27,151 bases of DNA from Candidatus Delongbacteria bacterium (GCA_003477045.1 DMTS01000109.1:1-27151); one strand, 5' to 3'. Positions 7,822-16,368 are shown, counted from the stretch's first letter. The notes: a model not told the origin generated them from the letters alone. Translations and numbers: made by a program.

Positions 7822-8091
7822 ATGAAAAAAATAATTATGCTGGTTATGTTATCCGCTTTATCTTTATCAATTTTTGCACAGCAGGCTGATTATGACAAAC
7901 AGATAAAGGATCAGGAAGTCAAAATTACACAGATCGAAAAAGATATTGCTGATATTGAAGCAAAGATCAAGGTTTCAAAAGATAAGATCAAAGAAACCGA
8001 AGACAAGATCGAAAAGTTGAAAACTGATAAAAAAGAAATAGAATCCAATATAAAGAAACTTGAAGACGAGCTCAGCAGTCTGAAAAAATAA
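7822..8091 (+). CDS. Small exported coiled-coil protein
   Basis: An 89-residue protein with a clear signal peptide (MKKIIMLVMLSALSLSIFAQ, cleavage after FAQ). The roughly 69-residue mature part is almost entirely Lys/Glu/Asp/Ile with heptad spacing, so it should form one long helix. There are no cysteines or enzymatic motifs. It could be a periplasmic coiled-coil scaffold, chaperone-like (loosely Skp/OmpH in character) or peptidoglycan/envelope-associated, but it matches no family I can name. It has its own strong ribosome-binding site and a likely promoter, and is followed 23 bases later by an HDOD gene. Confidence 0.75.
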   Translation: MKKIIMLVMLSALSLSIFAQQADYDKQIKDQEVKITQIEKDIADIEAKIKVSKDKIKETEDKIEKLKTDKKEIESNIKKLEDELSSLKK

Positions 8092-8114
8092 TTTCCTTAC
8101 GGATATTTCATACT

Positions 8115-8969
8115 ATGGACGAACTGATCACTCTCGGAAGGATAGAAAAGCTTATTGAGGGCATGCCTGATTATCCGAAAGAGATAAATGAAATCAGCAA
8201 AGATATCCGCAACAACAATCCTGATGTAGATGTTATAGCAGAATATATTTTAAAGAACAGAATATTCTATGATGTGTTCTGTAATTTTAACCCTGACCTG
8301 GCTGATGCATCCGACAAACATAATAAACTGATCGAAGTAGTTAAAAAACTTGATGTTACATCCCTCAGGAACATCCTTTTTACCTGTTCAATAATCTCAT
8401 TGGATACAAACAAAATATCACGGCTTATTATTAAAAAAATAATTATGTCCTCCTATATATGTAAGGATATAATAGAAAAGGTTAATTTCTACAGAAAAAC
8501 CAGCCATAACCCTGAAAATTTTTTTCTGTACGCTTTGTTTCACGATATTGGAGAACTTTTCACGGCCATTCATTTTCCGGAAGAAGTTGAAAAAGCCATC
8601 CTCAGAGACAGAAAAAATATTGATTTATCTTGCCTGAACGACATCATGGCGCATAACGAAGTGGGTTATATGCTGTCAAAAAAGTGGCAGCTTCCCTCAA
8701 TTTTCTCATACATATGTCTGAACCATAATAAACTTGAATACAGAAAATTCACTGCCGATTTTATCTATATTATCAATTCTATTGCAGTATCGGACGCCGT
8801 TGCTTTAGAACTTCTGGATTATGAAATCCCCTTTACCAATTCATGGGATGTCGGACATTCGATCTATAAGATCGGCCTTAGAGAAGAGGATGTATATACA
8901 GAATCGGGAATAATCGGATCGGCAGAGAAAAAAATCGCAAGGATACTAAACCTTTTCAACTTGAAGTAA
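8115..8969 (+). CDS. HDOD-domain protein
   Basis: A 284-residue cytoplasmic protein of the HDOD family, which is HD-related, usually lacks enzymatic activity and often serves as a signalling adaptor in motility, cell-cycle or stress pathways. The core is recognisable from LFHDIGELFTAIHFPEE (about 142-158), HNEVGYMLSKKWQLP (180-194) and the following LNHNKLEY around H204, the usual order of HDOD landmarks. The HD pair (H143-D144) is kept, so residual metal binding is possible. The N-terminal 80 residues form the helical part seen in stand-alone HDOD proteins. There is no convincing Shine-Dalgarno before the ATG, so translation may depend on the gene upstream. Its 3' end converges on dus with 6 bases between them and no hairpin. 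Confidence 0.82.
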   Translation: MDELITLGRIEKLIEGMPDYPKEINEISKDIRNNNPDVDVIAEYILKNRIFYDVFCNFNPDLADASDKHNKLIEVVKKLDVTSLRNILFTCSIISLDTNKISRLIIKKIIMSSYICKDIIEKVNFYRKTSHNPENFFLYALFHDIGELFTAIHFPEEVEKAILRDRKNIDLSCLNDIMAHNEVGYMLSKKWQLPSIFSYICLNHNKLEYRKFTADFIYIINSIAVSDAVALELLDYEIPFTNSWDVGHSIYKIGLREEDVYTESGIIGSAEKKIARILNLFNLK

Positions 8970-8975
8970 TATAAT

Positions 8976-9950
8976 TCAGCAGGTAAATTCCTCAACACTT
9001 TCTATGATAGCCCTTATCTGTTCAGGATCAGTACAACTAAACACTTTCTGCTTGAAATACTTTATATTTGGAAGAGACTTAAAGTAATTTTGATACAGCT
9101 TTCTCATTTCGAGCATGCCCTTATACGCTCCCAGATATTTAATAGAAAGATCAAAATGCTTTACACAAAGTCTTTTTCTTTCCGCGACCGGGATATCGGA
9201 AAAATATTCTCCTTTTGTTAAAAAATCTCTTACCTGCTTAAATATCCACGGATTCTTAACAGCTTCTCTTCCGATCATTATGCCGTCACAACCCGTTAAG
9301 GTAAACATCTCAAGCGCATCTTCGGGAGTTATTATATCTCCGTTGCCAATAAGAGGTATGGATATACTTTTTTTTATTTCACGAATATAGTTCCAGTCTG
9401 ACTTTCCGTCAAATTTCTGAGCTTTTGTGCGGGGATGGATGGTCATCATCCTGATCCCTGATTCTTCAAATATCTTTACTGTCTGAAAAATATTGATAGT
9501 TGAACTGTCCCAGCCCAGCCTCGTTTTTGCACTTACAGGTATTTTAACGGCATTTACAACTTTTTCGCAGATTTTAGCGACAAGAGGCAGATTTTTTAGA
9601 AGAGCAGCTCCGCTGCCGTGACCGGATACGGTAGGCGCAGGACAGCCGAAATTGATGTCGATCAGCTCAGGCCCGAGATCTTCTACTATTTTTGCAGCTT
9701 CTGCCATATTCTCGGGTTTATGGCCGAATATCTGGATCGCAACGGGTCTTTCTTCTTCTAGAATACGGATTTTATTAATAGTCTTTTTATTTTCATGTAT
9801 AACGGCATCCGAATTAACAAATTCTGTAAACATAAGCGAAGGATTCATTTCCTTCATTATAAGCCTGAATGGGATATTGGTATAACCGTCCATCGGAGCC
9901 AGGATTACTGGTCTGTCCTCTAAGATGAGACCGTCTATTTTTAAAGTCAT
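8976..9950 (-). CDS. dus: tRNA-dihydrouridine synthase
   Basis: A 324-residue FMN-dependent enzyme that reduces uridines in the tRNA D-loop to dihydrouridine. The TIM-barrel motifs are complete: APMDGYTNIPFR (18-29), the FMN/substrate loop INFGCPAP with catalytic Cys103, GSGAALLKNLP, AKTRLGW around 141-147, MTIHPRT and GNGDI. The pattern is closest to the DusB/NifR3 group, the commonest bacterial type, but I leave the subtype open. AAAGG lies just before the ATG. The start overlaps the upstream deacetylase-like gene by 4 bases (ATGA), so it is the last gene of a tightly coupled six-gene operon. Confidence 0.95.
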   Translation of the reverse strand: MTLKIDGLILEDRPVILAPMDGYTNIPFRLIMKEMNPSLMFTEFVNSDAVIHENKKTINKIRILEEERPVAIQIFGHKPENMAEAAKIVEDLGPELIDINFGCPAPTVSGHGSGAALLKNLPLVAKICEKVVNAVKIPVSAKTRLGWDSSTINIFQTVKIFEESGIRMMTIHPRTKAQKFDGKSDWNYIREIKKSISIPLIGNGDIITPEDALEMFTLTGCDGIMIGREAVKNPWIFKQVRDFLTKGEYFSDIPVAERKRLCVKHFDLSIKYLGAYKGMLEMRKLYQNYFKSLPNIKYFKQKVFSCTDPEQIRAIIESVEEFTC

Positions 9951-11071
9951 CGCCTTTGCTTTATAAATTGTTTTACCGTTAAATAATTAAGATCTCTGTA
10001 TTTACTGAATGCTTCGCTTGTAAGAAATTTATAGCAGTCCTCGTTACTTTCAACCACGATTAGAATGTCTTTGCCGCTCAAAGCCTCAACGGATATCCTT
10101 TCAAATCCTTGTTCGAGAGATTTGAGATCATTGAAATATTCCGGAGAACTTATGAACGGGATCTTATATTCGTCACACAAAAGCTCTGAATATGAATCCG
10201 ATCCTGTTTCGCTTTCTATATAGATAAAGTTTTTGTTTGACAATTTTTTAAAAAAAAGGTCCATAGTTTCGTAATCGGCTATAACTTTGGAACCTTTGAA
10301 GTTTATTATACCTTCCGCGTCTGGAAAAACACCCGACATCTTTTCAAAAACTATATCAGTTGTAAGCTTATTCATCCCTTTTAATATTTTTACGGGATTT
10401 TCTTTATCTATATTTCCGACATCAGGCTCCATCGGCAGACATATCAAAATCTCCCTGTTATTTTTTTTGGCCTCCTTCATGATAAAATCCCTTGCCCAGG
10501 CAGGCGGATTGTTCGGCAGGACGGATACCGTTAATGGAATTGAGAGTGAAATAAGGTTCTTTACCCATTCTTTCCCCCAGTCGTTACCCATAGCGTATAT
10601 TATAACACATACACTGCCGTTGAGATTCAGATCGGACTCCAGCCCTTTCGTTACTCTGAGTTCAACGGCTGCCGGAATTAACTTCTCGGTTTTAAACCTG
10701 TAAACCATTTTCTCTGAAAGTTCATGCTCTACAGCTTCTGTTATTTCAATGTTATTCTCTTTTAGTATATTCTGAAAAAAAAGATTATATCTTGATAGGC
10801 TGCATGAATCAGGGACTTTTATGTATTTGAACCAGAGCGAATCGGTTTTTTTTGTATATATCAGTTTTTTATCCAGCTTTCTATCGATAAAAGCCATATC
10901 AATTTTCTGGAAAATATCAAGGCCGGCATCCTCTTCGTCGGCCTTGACTTCTGATGAGTCGTTTAAGCCGGGTGGAAGCTGCGGCAGTGATCCCGAATTC
11001 CTGTCGATATAGAACAGAACAAAGTTTATCGCTATGAAAATAAAAATCAAAACAAATAATAGCTTCCTCAT
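9947..11071 (-). CDS. Divergent polysaccharide deacetylase-like protein with altered active-site motifs
   Basis: A 374-residue protein with an N-terminal membrane anchor (about 4-20), a linker, and a C-terminal domain recognisable as the divergent polysaccharide deacetylase family (Pfam Polysacc_deac_2, YibQ-like). The evidence is LSIPLTVSVLPNNPP (175-190), CLPMEP (211-216), INFKGS (256-261), and NFIYIESETG and YKIPFI further on. As I remember the family, the first strand carries IDD.G, then HLPMEP, then NNHMGS. Here these read YAMG (159-162), CLPMEP and INFKGS, so the acidic and both histidine positions are replaced. It is therefore probably catalytically inactive, with a structural or glycan-binding role in the periplasm. 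It directly abuts the upstream lipoprotein gene and overlaps dus by 4 bases. Confidence 0.75.
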   Translation of the reverse strand: MRKLLFVLIFIFIAINFVLFYIDRNSGSLPQLPPGLNDSSEVKADEEDAGLDIFQKIDMAFIDRKLDKKLIYTKKTDSLWFKYIKVPDSCSLSRYNLFFQNILKENNIEITEAVEHELSEKMVYRFKTEKLIPAAVELRVTKGLESDLNLNGSVCVIIYAMGNDWGKEWVKNLISLSIPLTVSVLPNNPPAWARDFIMKEAKKNNREILICLPMEPDVGNIDKENPVKILKGMNKLTTDIVFEKMSGVFPDAEGIINFKGSKVIADYETMDLFFKKLSNKNFIYIESETGSDSYSELLCDEYKIPFISSPEYFNDLKSLEQGFERISVEALSGKDILIVVESNEDCYKFLTSEAFSKYRDLNYLTVKQFIKQRR

Positions 11072-11557
11072 TTACCTTAAATCTCCCCAGTATTTTATTG
11101 TATATCTTATCTTATCATCCTCGGTATATTTCTTAAATATGAATTTTGAATATCCTGTCAGATTCAGATTCACATCGCCTGAATAAAAACCTATAACAAA
11201 AGAAGAATATACGGTAGTGTCCTGCATAGAAGTTCCTATTGGAAAAACGGAATTGAATACAAGATCGATTTTTTTGAAATTCCGAAACATTCTTTTTGTG
11301 ATCAATATATCTTCGTCTTTAGTCCAGGATTCATACACTCCCTCGTTATCATACTCAAAAACAAAATCCTCATCGAGAATTTCCTCGTACAAAAATGAAT
11401 CTTTAAATGTGTATGAATGGACAAAATTTTTCATCAATCCGTCTATAGTGCTGCTGTTGCCCTGAGGTAAAATATTTTCAAAATTATCGTATTCCGGCGA
11501 GAATATATTACAGGCCGACAAGAACAATAATATTATAAATAGAAATATCTTAGCCAT
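11072..11557 (-). CDS. Small lipoprotein of unknown function
   Basis: A 161-residue protein with a type II signal peptide: a hydrophobic stretch ending in the lipobox LSAC (Cys about residue 16), so it should be lipid-anchored in the envelope. The mature part is rich in aromatic and acidic residues. A segment near LMKNFVHSYTFKDSFLYEEIL followed by FVFEYDNE has the rhythm of the NTF2-like/SnoaL fold, but that is only an impression. No catalytic motif is visible. Its start overlaps the end of asd by 8 bases, and its stop codon touches the start of the deacetylase-like gene, so the lipoprotein and that membrane-anchored protein may work together. Confidence 0.75.
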   Translation of the reverse strand: MAKIFLFIILLFLSACNIFSPEYDNFENILPQGNSSTIDGLMKNFVHSYTFKDSFLYEEILDEDFVFEYDNEGVYESWTKDEDILITKRMFRNFKKIDLVFNSVFPIGTSMQDTTVYSSFVIGFYSGDVNLNLTGYSKFIFKKYTEDDKIRYTIKYWGDLR

Positions 11558-12596
11558 GATCCCGCTTCAATATTTTATATTTTACCAGCAGCTCAGCTAT
11601 TTGAACCGCATTTAAAGCTGCGCCTTTAAGAAGCTGGTCTCCGCTTATCCACATCGAAACAGCGTTTCTAAAAGCCAGGTCTTTTCTGATCCTGCCCGCG
11701 AAACAGTTAAATTTCCCTTCAGCGTTGACAGGCATAGGGTATGTGTTCTTTGAAGGTTCATCCATTACTGTAACGCCTTCTGAATCCGATATCAGTTCCA
11801 TAACCTTTTTTACAGGAATATTTTTTTCGGTAATGAAAGTCACAGCCATTGAATGTACGCTTTTTACGGGAACTCTTACGCATGTTGCCGATACAGATAT
11901 CTTTTCGTCATGCAGAATTTTTCTAGTTTCATAAAGCATCTTCATTTCTTCTTTTGTGTAACCGTTATCGGTAAAAACATCTATATGGGGGATCACATTA
12001 TAAGCTATCTGGTGAGGAAATTTTGATATTTTAACTTTGTTGCCGGAAGAAATACTTTTGATCTGGTCCTCAAGCTCATGTATCCCTTTCTGGCCGGCTC
12101 CTGAAACAGACTGGTAGCTCGCTACGACAATTTTTCTGATCTTAGAATACCTGTAAACTGAGCTTAAAACTGTCAGCATTATAGCGGTTGTGCAGTTGGG
12201 ATTAGATATGATCCCTTTATGCAGCCTTACATCCTCAGGATTAATTTCTGGGACCACAAGCGGAACATTTTCGTCATTCCTGTAAGCTGAACTGTTGTCT
12301 ATAGCCACGCAGCCCGAGTTTACCGCATAAGGTATGAATTCCCTGCTTACAGATGCCCCTGCAGAGAAAAGGGCGATATCAACCCCTTTAAAGCTGTCCC
12401 GGGTCAGCGTTTCAATAATGATCTCATTTCCTTTGTAAAAAAGCTTTTTTCCAAATGAAGATGCGGATGCAAGTAATTTAAGATTTTTAACCGGGAAATT
12501 TCTTTTTTCAAGAACATCTATCATTTTAAGCCCGACAGCGCCGGTAGCGCCGGCTATAGCTATATTATATCCTTTGACATCATTATTTTTTTTCAT
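11550..12596 (-). CDS. asd: Aspartate-semialdehyde dehydrogenase
   Basis: A 348-residue NADP-dependent enzyme converting aspartyl phosphate to aspartate semialdehyde, the branch-point for lysine/diaminopimelate, threonine and methionine. Visible elements are the Rossmann loop AGATGAVG (15-22), NSSAYR (101-106), catalytic Cys135 in SNPNCTT, SYQSVSGAGQKG (160-171) and RVPVKSVHS with the proton-transferring His248. Length and motifs are those of a complete bacterial enzyme. Its start overlaps the chorismate mutase gene by 14 bases. Diaminopimelate for peptidoglycan links it loosely to the envelope genes around it. Confidence 0.97.
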   Translation of the reverse strand: MKKNNDVKGYNIAIAGATGAVGLKMIDVLEKRNFPVKNLKLLASASSFGKKLFYKGNEIIIETLTRDSFKGVDIALFSAGASVSREFIPYAVNSGCVAIDNSSAYRNDENVPLVVPEINPEDVRLHKGIISNPNCTTAIMLTVLSSVYRYSKIRKIVVASYQSVSGAGQKGIHELEDQIKSISSGNKVKISKFPHQIAYNVIPHIDVFTDNGYTKEEMKMLYETRKILHDEKISVSATCVRVPVKSVHSMAVTFITEKNIPVKKVMELISDSEGVTVMDEPSKNTYPMPVNAEGKFNCFAGRIRKDLAFRNAVSMWISGDQLLKGAALNAVQIAELLVKYKILKRDHG

Positions 12597-12849
12597 TCTT
12601 AATATTTTCCTGTATCCTTTTACCTTCTTTGAATATCGATTTATATATTTCTGTAAGATAGCGTTCGGCTTCAGTATTTCCCGCTCTCTCTTTCAGCTTT
12701 TGTATGATTTGGAATTCTCTGTTCAGATCCTCAATCTTATCTTTTTTACCAAGAGTTTCGACGACACATTCAAGCCTTTTATTTAATAAATTTATGATTT
12801 CATCATCTAATTCGTCGATTTCTTTTCTGATTTCTGATAGATTAGTCAA
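12583..12849 (-). CDS. Monofunctional chorismate mutase (AroQ type)
   Basis: An all-helical AroQ-class chorismate mutase of about 88 residues that turns chorismate into prephenate on the route to Phe and Tyr. The pattern IRKEIDELDDEIINLLNKR is the family's helix 1. The active-site positions known from the E. coli mutase domain have plausible equivalents: the Arg of IRKEID, the Arg of NKRLE, the Lys of GKKDK, the Arg of NREFQ and the Gln of GKRIQEN. No ATG is available. A TTG at 12864 is in frame but has no Shine-Dalgarno. The TTG at 12849 sits 10 bases after GGA and overlaps the upstream transporter stop (TTGACTAA) by 8 bases, so it is preferred. It stands alone rather than fused to prephenate dehydratase. 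Confidence 0.85.
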   Translation of the reverse strand: MTNLSEIRKEIDELDDEIINLLNKRLECVVETLGKKDKIEDLNREFQIIQKLKERAGNTEAERYLTEIYKSIFKEGKRIQENIKNEKK

Positions 12850-15800
12850 TTTTTCTTTTTCCAAATTGTATTTTTTGAACTAGATCCACAGTTTTTTCTC
12901 TATAAACAAGCATCAGGATCGATAAAAACGCAAGCACCAATGAGTAAAAAGCCAGAATTAAAACATTATAAGCCTGAGTCGAAATCATCATATTTGTGAA
13001 CGGAATTTTCTTTTCCTTTACGAACATCGGGTAAATTATTTCGAGATCCTCTTTTTCAACAGTTTTAAGTTCAGGACTTTCCGAAAGGTATATCTCGAAT
13101 TTTTCAGAAGATTCGTTCATTCGTTTATTCAATTCACCGTTCCCGTACGAAGTTTTGAATTTATTTCTCATCTCATCCAGCTTAGAAAGCAGGTCGGTTT
13201 TTCTTTTATGAAATTCATCTACTCCAAATTCCTCCGCTATTGCGTTCTCATTTGAGATCAGCTTGTTAAATTCAGCCTGATAAGCATCGTTTTTCGCATG
13301 AAAACTATTTTTCGTATCCTGCATTATACATACTGCTTCAAAACCCCATCTTGAAGGCATCAGCTGACATATTTCCGGGATCTTCGCCTGCTTGTTGATA
13401 TAAAGCAGCCCGTTCATATCCTCGAATTCTACAATAAAACCGCCGAAAATTATCTGGGGTACCAGGATCAGAGGTATAATATTCTGCGCCGCTTTTGAAG
13501 TAAGTTTCGGAACTGATGATATCAACAGCCCGATGCTTATCCCGCTGACAGAAACTATCGTCATTATAAGCAGGTAGTCAAAAAATAATTCCTTTAATTC
13601 AAGTATAAAAAAGCTGATCGAAAGGAATAACACATTCTGTACGACCGAGAACACGATAAGAGTTATAAACTTGGAAACATAATACTCAAAACTGTTTATA
13701 TCGAGCATCTTTTCTCTAAGAAGTATCGATGCATCCCTGATTATTTCATCAATGCTGTTCGTCAGGGCAAAGAACAGTGTTACGATAGTTGATAGGAATA
13801 TAAAAGTGATCAGATATTTATTGTCATACAGGGAATATTCTTCAGAAGATACATATTTGAGAAGGAGTCCGATTATTACAGCCAGGATCGGGGCTTCGAG
13901 AAAAGTTATAGCCAGATTAGATTTATCTCTCATTTTATTAAGAAAATTCCTTTTCAGCAGTGTATAGAACTGTACGAATAGTTCTCCGATAGAAAGCTTC
14001 GGTTTTGGAGGTATGAACTGATTGGTCATCATAGGGAAATTTACATTTCCGGAATTTTTCTGGTACTCATAAAATTCGGTCTTCCAGAATTCAGGCGTTC
14101 TTTTTCTTATGTCAAGCGGCGTTCCGTCTTTGTCTCGGGCAGGTTCTTCCAGCGTTTCAAGTATCAGATCAGGTTCAACATTTTTACAAACCGGACACTC
14201 GATGGTTTCTCCGAAATTCTGATTTGAATGTTCTCTGAAGTATTTAAGCGCATCGTAATTATTCCCCGAAAATGCGAGCTTTCCGCCTTTATCCAATACT
14301 ATTACTTTATCGAATATTTTATATATTTTTGAACTCGGCTGATGGATTATAACATAAACGATCTTACCTTCAAGCGATATTGATTTAAGGAGTTCAACTA
14401 TTTTTTCTGAATCTTTTGAGGACAGTCCGGAAGTAGGCTCATCAAGCAGAAGCACTTCGGAGTCTGCAAGAAGTTCTAAGCCGATATTCAGCCTTTTTCT
14501 CTGTCCGCCGCTCAAAGTTTTATCCAATGGATTTCCGACTTTACTGTTCTTTTTATCGGAGAGCCCTATATCTTTAAGAACTTTATTCACAAGTGATATC
14601 AGTACTTTCTCCTGCTTTGAAGGATACCTGAGTTTAGCATTGTAATAAAGATTTTCATAGACTGTAAGATTATCGAACAGCAGATCATCCTGAGGCACAA
14701 ATCCCATAAAATTTTTTAAAAACGCATAATTTCTGTGAAGATCAAAGCTGTCCAGAACTACATCTCCGTATGAAGGTTTCTGATATCCGTTAATAACATT
14801 CAGCAGCGTTGACTTTCCGCATCCGCTCGGTCCCATTATAGCTACAAGATCGCCATGTTCCATTTCAAAAGTTATATCGTCAAGACCGATGCTGTTGTCG
14901 TGAAAAAGATGCTTTAACCCTCTTACAATAAATGAGCTGAAACTGAATTTGGATAATTCCACCGACCTGTTCTCAATATCGAAGCTCAGCACTCTTCCGT
15001 TCAGGTATATTTTATCGCCCTGAACGAGTTCGCCATTGCGGGTAAGTCTGTTATTCAGATAAACATCATAGGGGCAGTTCTTTGATTCAAATAAATATTT
15101 ATTTTCTTTCTTTGAAACGGAACAGTGCCATGCGTAGTCGAGCTCATCCTGTATGACAGCGTCCCCTTTCCTGTTGGATATAATGAATTCTTTTTCATCC
15201 GCATCGAAATGATAAAAATCCCTTTCGGTAACATATTCCGATACGATCTTTTTTACATTAAGGTTCTTGCCGTTGATCTTTATATCGTCATTAATGTTTA
15301 TATAGAGAGATCTGTCTTTTTTCTCTCTGTTCACGAAGAGTTCTGCTTTGTCATCTATCAGATCAAGCCTGATTATCGATCTTGACAAGTTCAAAAAAGC
15401 CAGCGATCTGTCATTTTTTTCCGCAGACAAAATAATATCGTGACCTTCCTGATTCAGATAGAAATTTTTCTGATTGAAATAATTCAGCTTGACTTTAAAA
15501 TATGACTTTATCTGTTCATACAGGATCTTGTAGTCATTGATCTGGACATTAGCCCCGTACAGTATCTTGAACGGCGAATCTTTATCAAGAATATAGTTAT
15601 CGACAGATACGGTATTCTGATCATCTTTCTTAATTATAATATAGTTGTTTTCTATCGAATATATAAAAAGCTGAAGGCCTTTGTAGGGGAAATAAACATC
15701 AGCCTTAGAAAAATCATCTGATATCCTTAACGGTATTATCGAAGCGCTAATTTTTCCGATCTCGCCGTCGTCGAATATTGATGTGATGCTTTTCATTTCG

Positions 15801-16300
15801 GAATCTTCAAGCTTTAATGAATCCGCATAACCCATTGCTTTGTTAAGTAACGATGCCGCATAAGACGACATGTTTTTCAGCATTTCCTCATCTTCTTCAT
15901 CGAACGGTTTACCGTCCATTTTATTCAATACCTGAAATACTCCTATCGCTTCGTCCGCCGAGCTCAGGATCGGTATTGAAAGCATCGTAAGCGTTTTGTA
16001 ACCGGTAACTTTCTCTGACGCTTTGTTATAGAGAGGTTCATTCTGAACATCGGTTATGTTCATAAATTTCTTTTGCGTATATGTATGACCGGCAATACCC
16101 TTATCCTTGGGTATCCTGATCTCGTTAACACCGTGAGCGACATAAGTGAACAGATCGTCAGCTTTTTCATCGTAAAGAAATATGCTGCACCTGTCGGCGT
16201 TAAGAATTTCCTTTGTAATGTCTGTCAGTTTGATAAGAAGGCTTTTCAGATCTTTTACGCTGTCTAAACCTTTGGTGATCGAAGATAATTTGTCATTCAT
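12842..16300 (-). CDS. GAF - FHA-like - ABCG-type ABC transporter fusion (ATPase and permease in one chain)
   Basis: A 1152-residue half-transporter. Residues 8-155 form a GAF domain with the NKFDE-type pattern (N126, K127, F133, D137, E138) that marks cyclic-nucleotide-binding GAF domains. Residues about 190-440 are a poorly conserved beta-rich region whose end (YLNNRLTRNGELVQGDKIYL) looks like a degenerate FHA domain. The ATPase has Walker A GPSGCGKST (490-498), LSGGQ (596-600), Walker B VLLLDEP (616-622) and IHQPSS (652-657), the ABCG/White hallmark. A CPVC pair (702-705) lies in the linker. Five hydrophobic segments (about 796-955), a large extracytoplasmic loop (about 956-1110) and a final segment (1112-1132) form the permease. 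Dimerisation is expected. The substrate is unknown. It heads a six-gene operon, and its ribosome-binding site contains GGGAG. Confidence 0.9.
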   Translation of the reverse strand: MNDKLSSITKGLDSVKDLKSLLIKLTDITKEILNADRCSIFLYDEKADDLFTYVAHGVNEIRIPKDKGIAGHTYTQKKFMNITDVQNEPLYNKASEKVTGYKTLTMLSIPILSSADEAIGVFQVLNKMDGKPFDEEDEEMLKNMSSYAASLLNKAMGYADSLKLEDSEMKSITSIFDDGEIGKISASIIPLRISDDFSKADVYFPYKGLQLFIYSIENNYIIIKKDDQNTVSVDNYILDKDSPFKILYGANVQINDYKILYEQIKSYFKVKLNYFNQKNFYLNQEGHDIILSAEKNDRSLAFLNLSRSIIRLDLIDDKAELFVNREKKDRSLYININDDIKINGKNLNVKKIVSEYVTERDFYHFDADEKEFIISNRKGDAVIQDELDYAWHCSVSKKENKYLFESKNCPYDVYLNNRLTRNGELVQGDKIYLNGRVLSFDIENRSVELSKFSFSSFIVRGLKHLFHDNSIGLDDITFEMEHGDLVAIMGPSGCGKSTLLNVINGYQKPSYGDVVLDSFDLHRNYAFLKNFMGFVPQDDLLFDNLTVYENLYYNAKLRYPSKQEKVLISLVNKVLKDIGLSDKKNSKVGNPLDKTLSGGQRKRLNIGLELLADSEVLLLDEPTSGLSSKDSEKIVELLKSISLEGKIVYVIIHQPSSKIYKIFDKVIVLDKGGKLAFSGNNYDALKYFREHSNQNFGETIECPVCKNVEPDLILETLEEPARDKDGTPLDIRKRTPEFWKTEFYEYQKNSGNVNFPMMTNQFIPPKPKLSIGELFVQFYTLLKRNFLNKMRDKSNLAITFLEAPILAVIIGLLLKYVSSEEYSLYDNKYLITFIFLSTIVTLFFALTNSIDEIIRDASILLREKMLDINSFEYYVSKFITLIVFSVVQNVLFLSISFFILELKELFFDYLLIMTIVSVSGISIGLLISSVPKLTSKAAQNIIPLILVPQIIFGGFIVEFEDMNGLLYINKQAKIPEICQLMPSRWGFEAVCIMQDTKNSFHAKNDAYQAEFNKLISNENAIAEEFGVDEFHKRKTDLLSKLDEMRNKFKTSYGNGELNKRMNESSEKFEIYLSESPELKTVEKEDLEIIYPMFVKEKKIPFTNMMISTQAYNVLILAFYSLVLAFLSILMLVYREKTVDLVQKIQFGKRKID

Positions 16301-16340
16301 TCTCTAATTTTCTCCCGCAATACAAAATACATTCTGTCAT

Positions 16341-16368
16341 AATATAATGATTATTGAACTTATTTCAA
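16341..16368 (-). promoter_or_regulatory. Putative promoter of the ABCG fusion operon
   Basis: Minus-strand TTGAAA (16363-16368), a 16-base spacer and TATATT (16341-16346), about 40 bases before the ATG at 16300. A terminator for the upstream envelope operon lies immediately behind it, so this should be an independent start for the six genes down to dus. Confidence 0.5.

Noticed and set aside
10287..10703. A 138-codon plus-strand open frame opposite the deacetylase-like gene
   Set aside because: Antisense shadow; the minus-strand frame has a membrane anchor, family motifs and tight operon junctions.
12842..16300. The GAF-ABCG gene being an assembly or frameshift artefact joining two genes
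   Set aside because: The frame is continuous for 1152 codons, with a plausible FHA-like linker region between the domains and no internal ribosome-binding site with a start before the ATPase.
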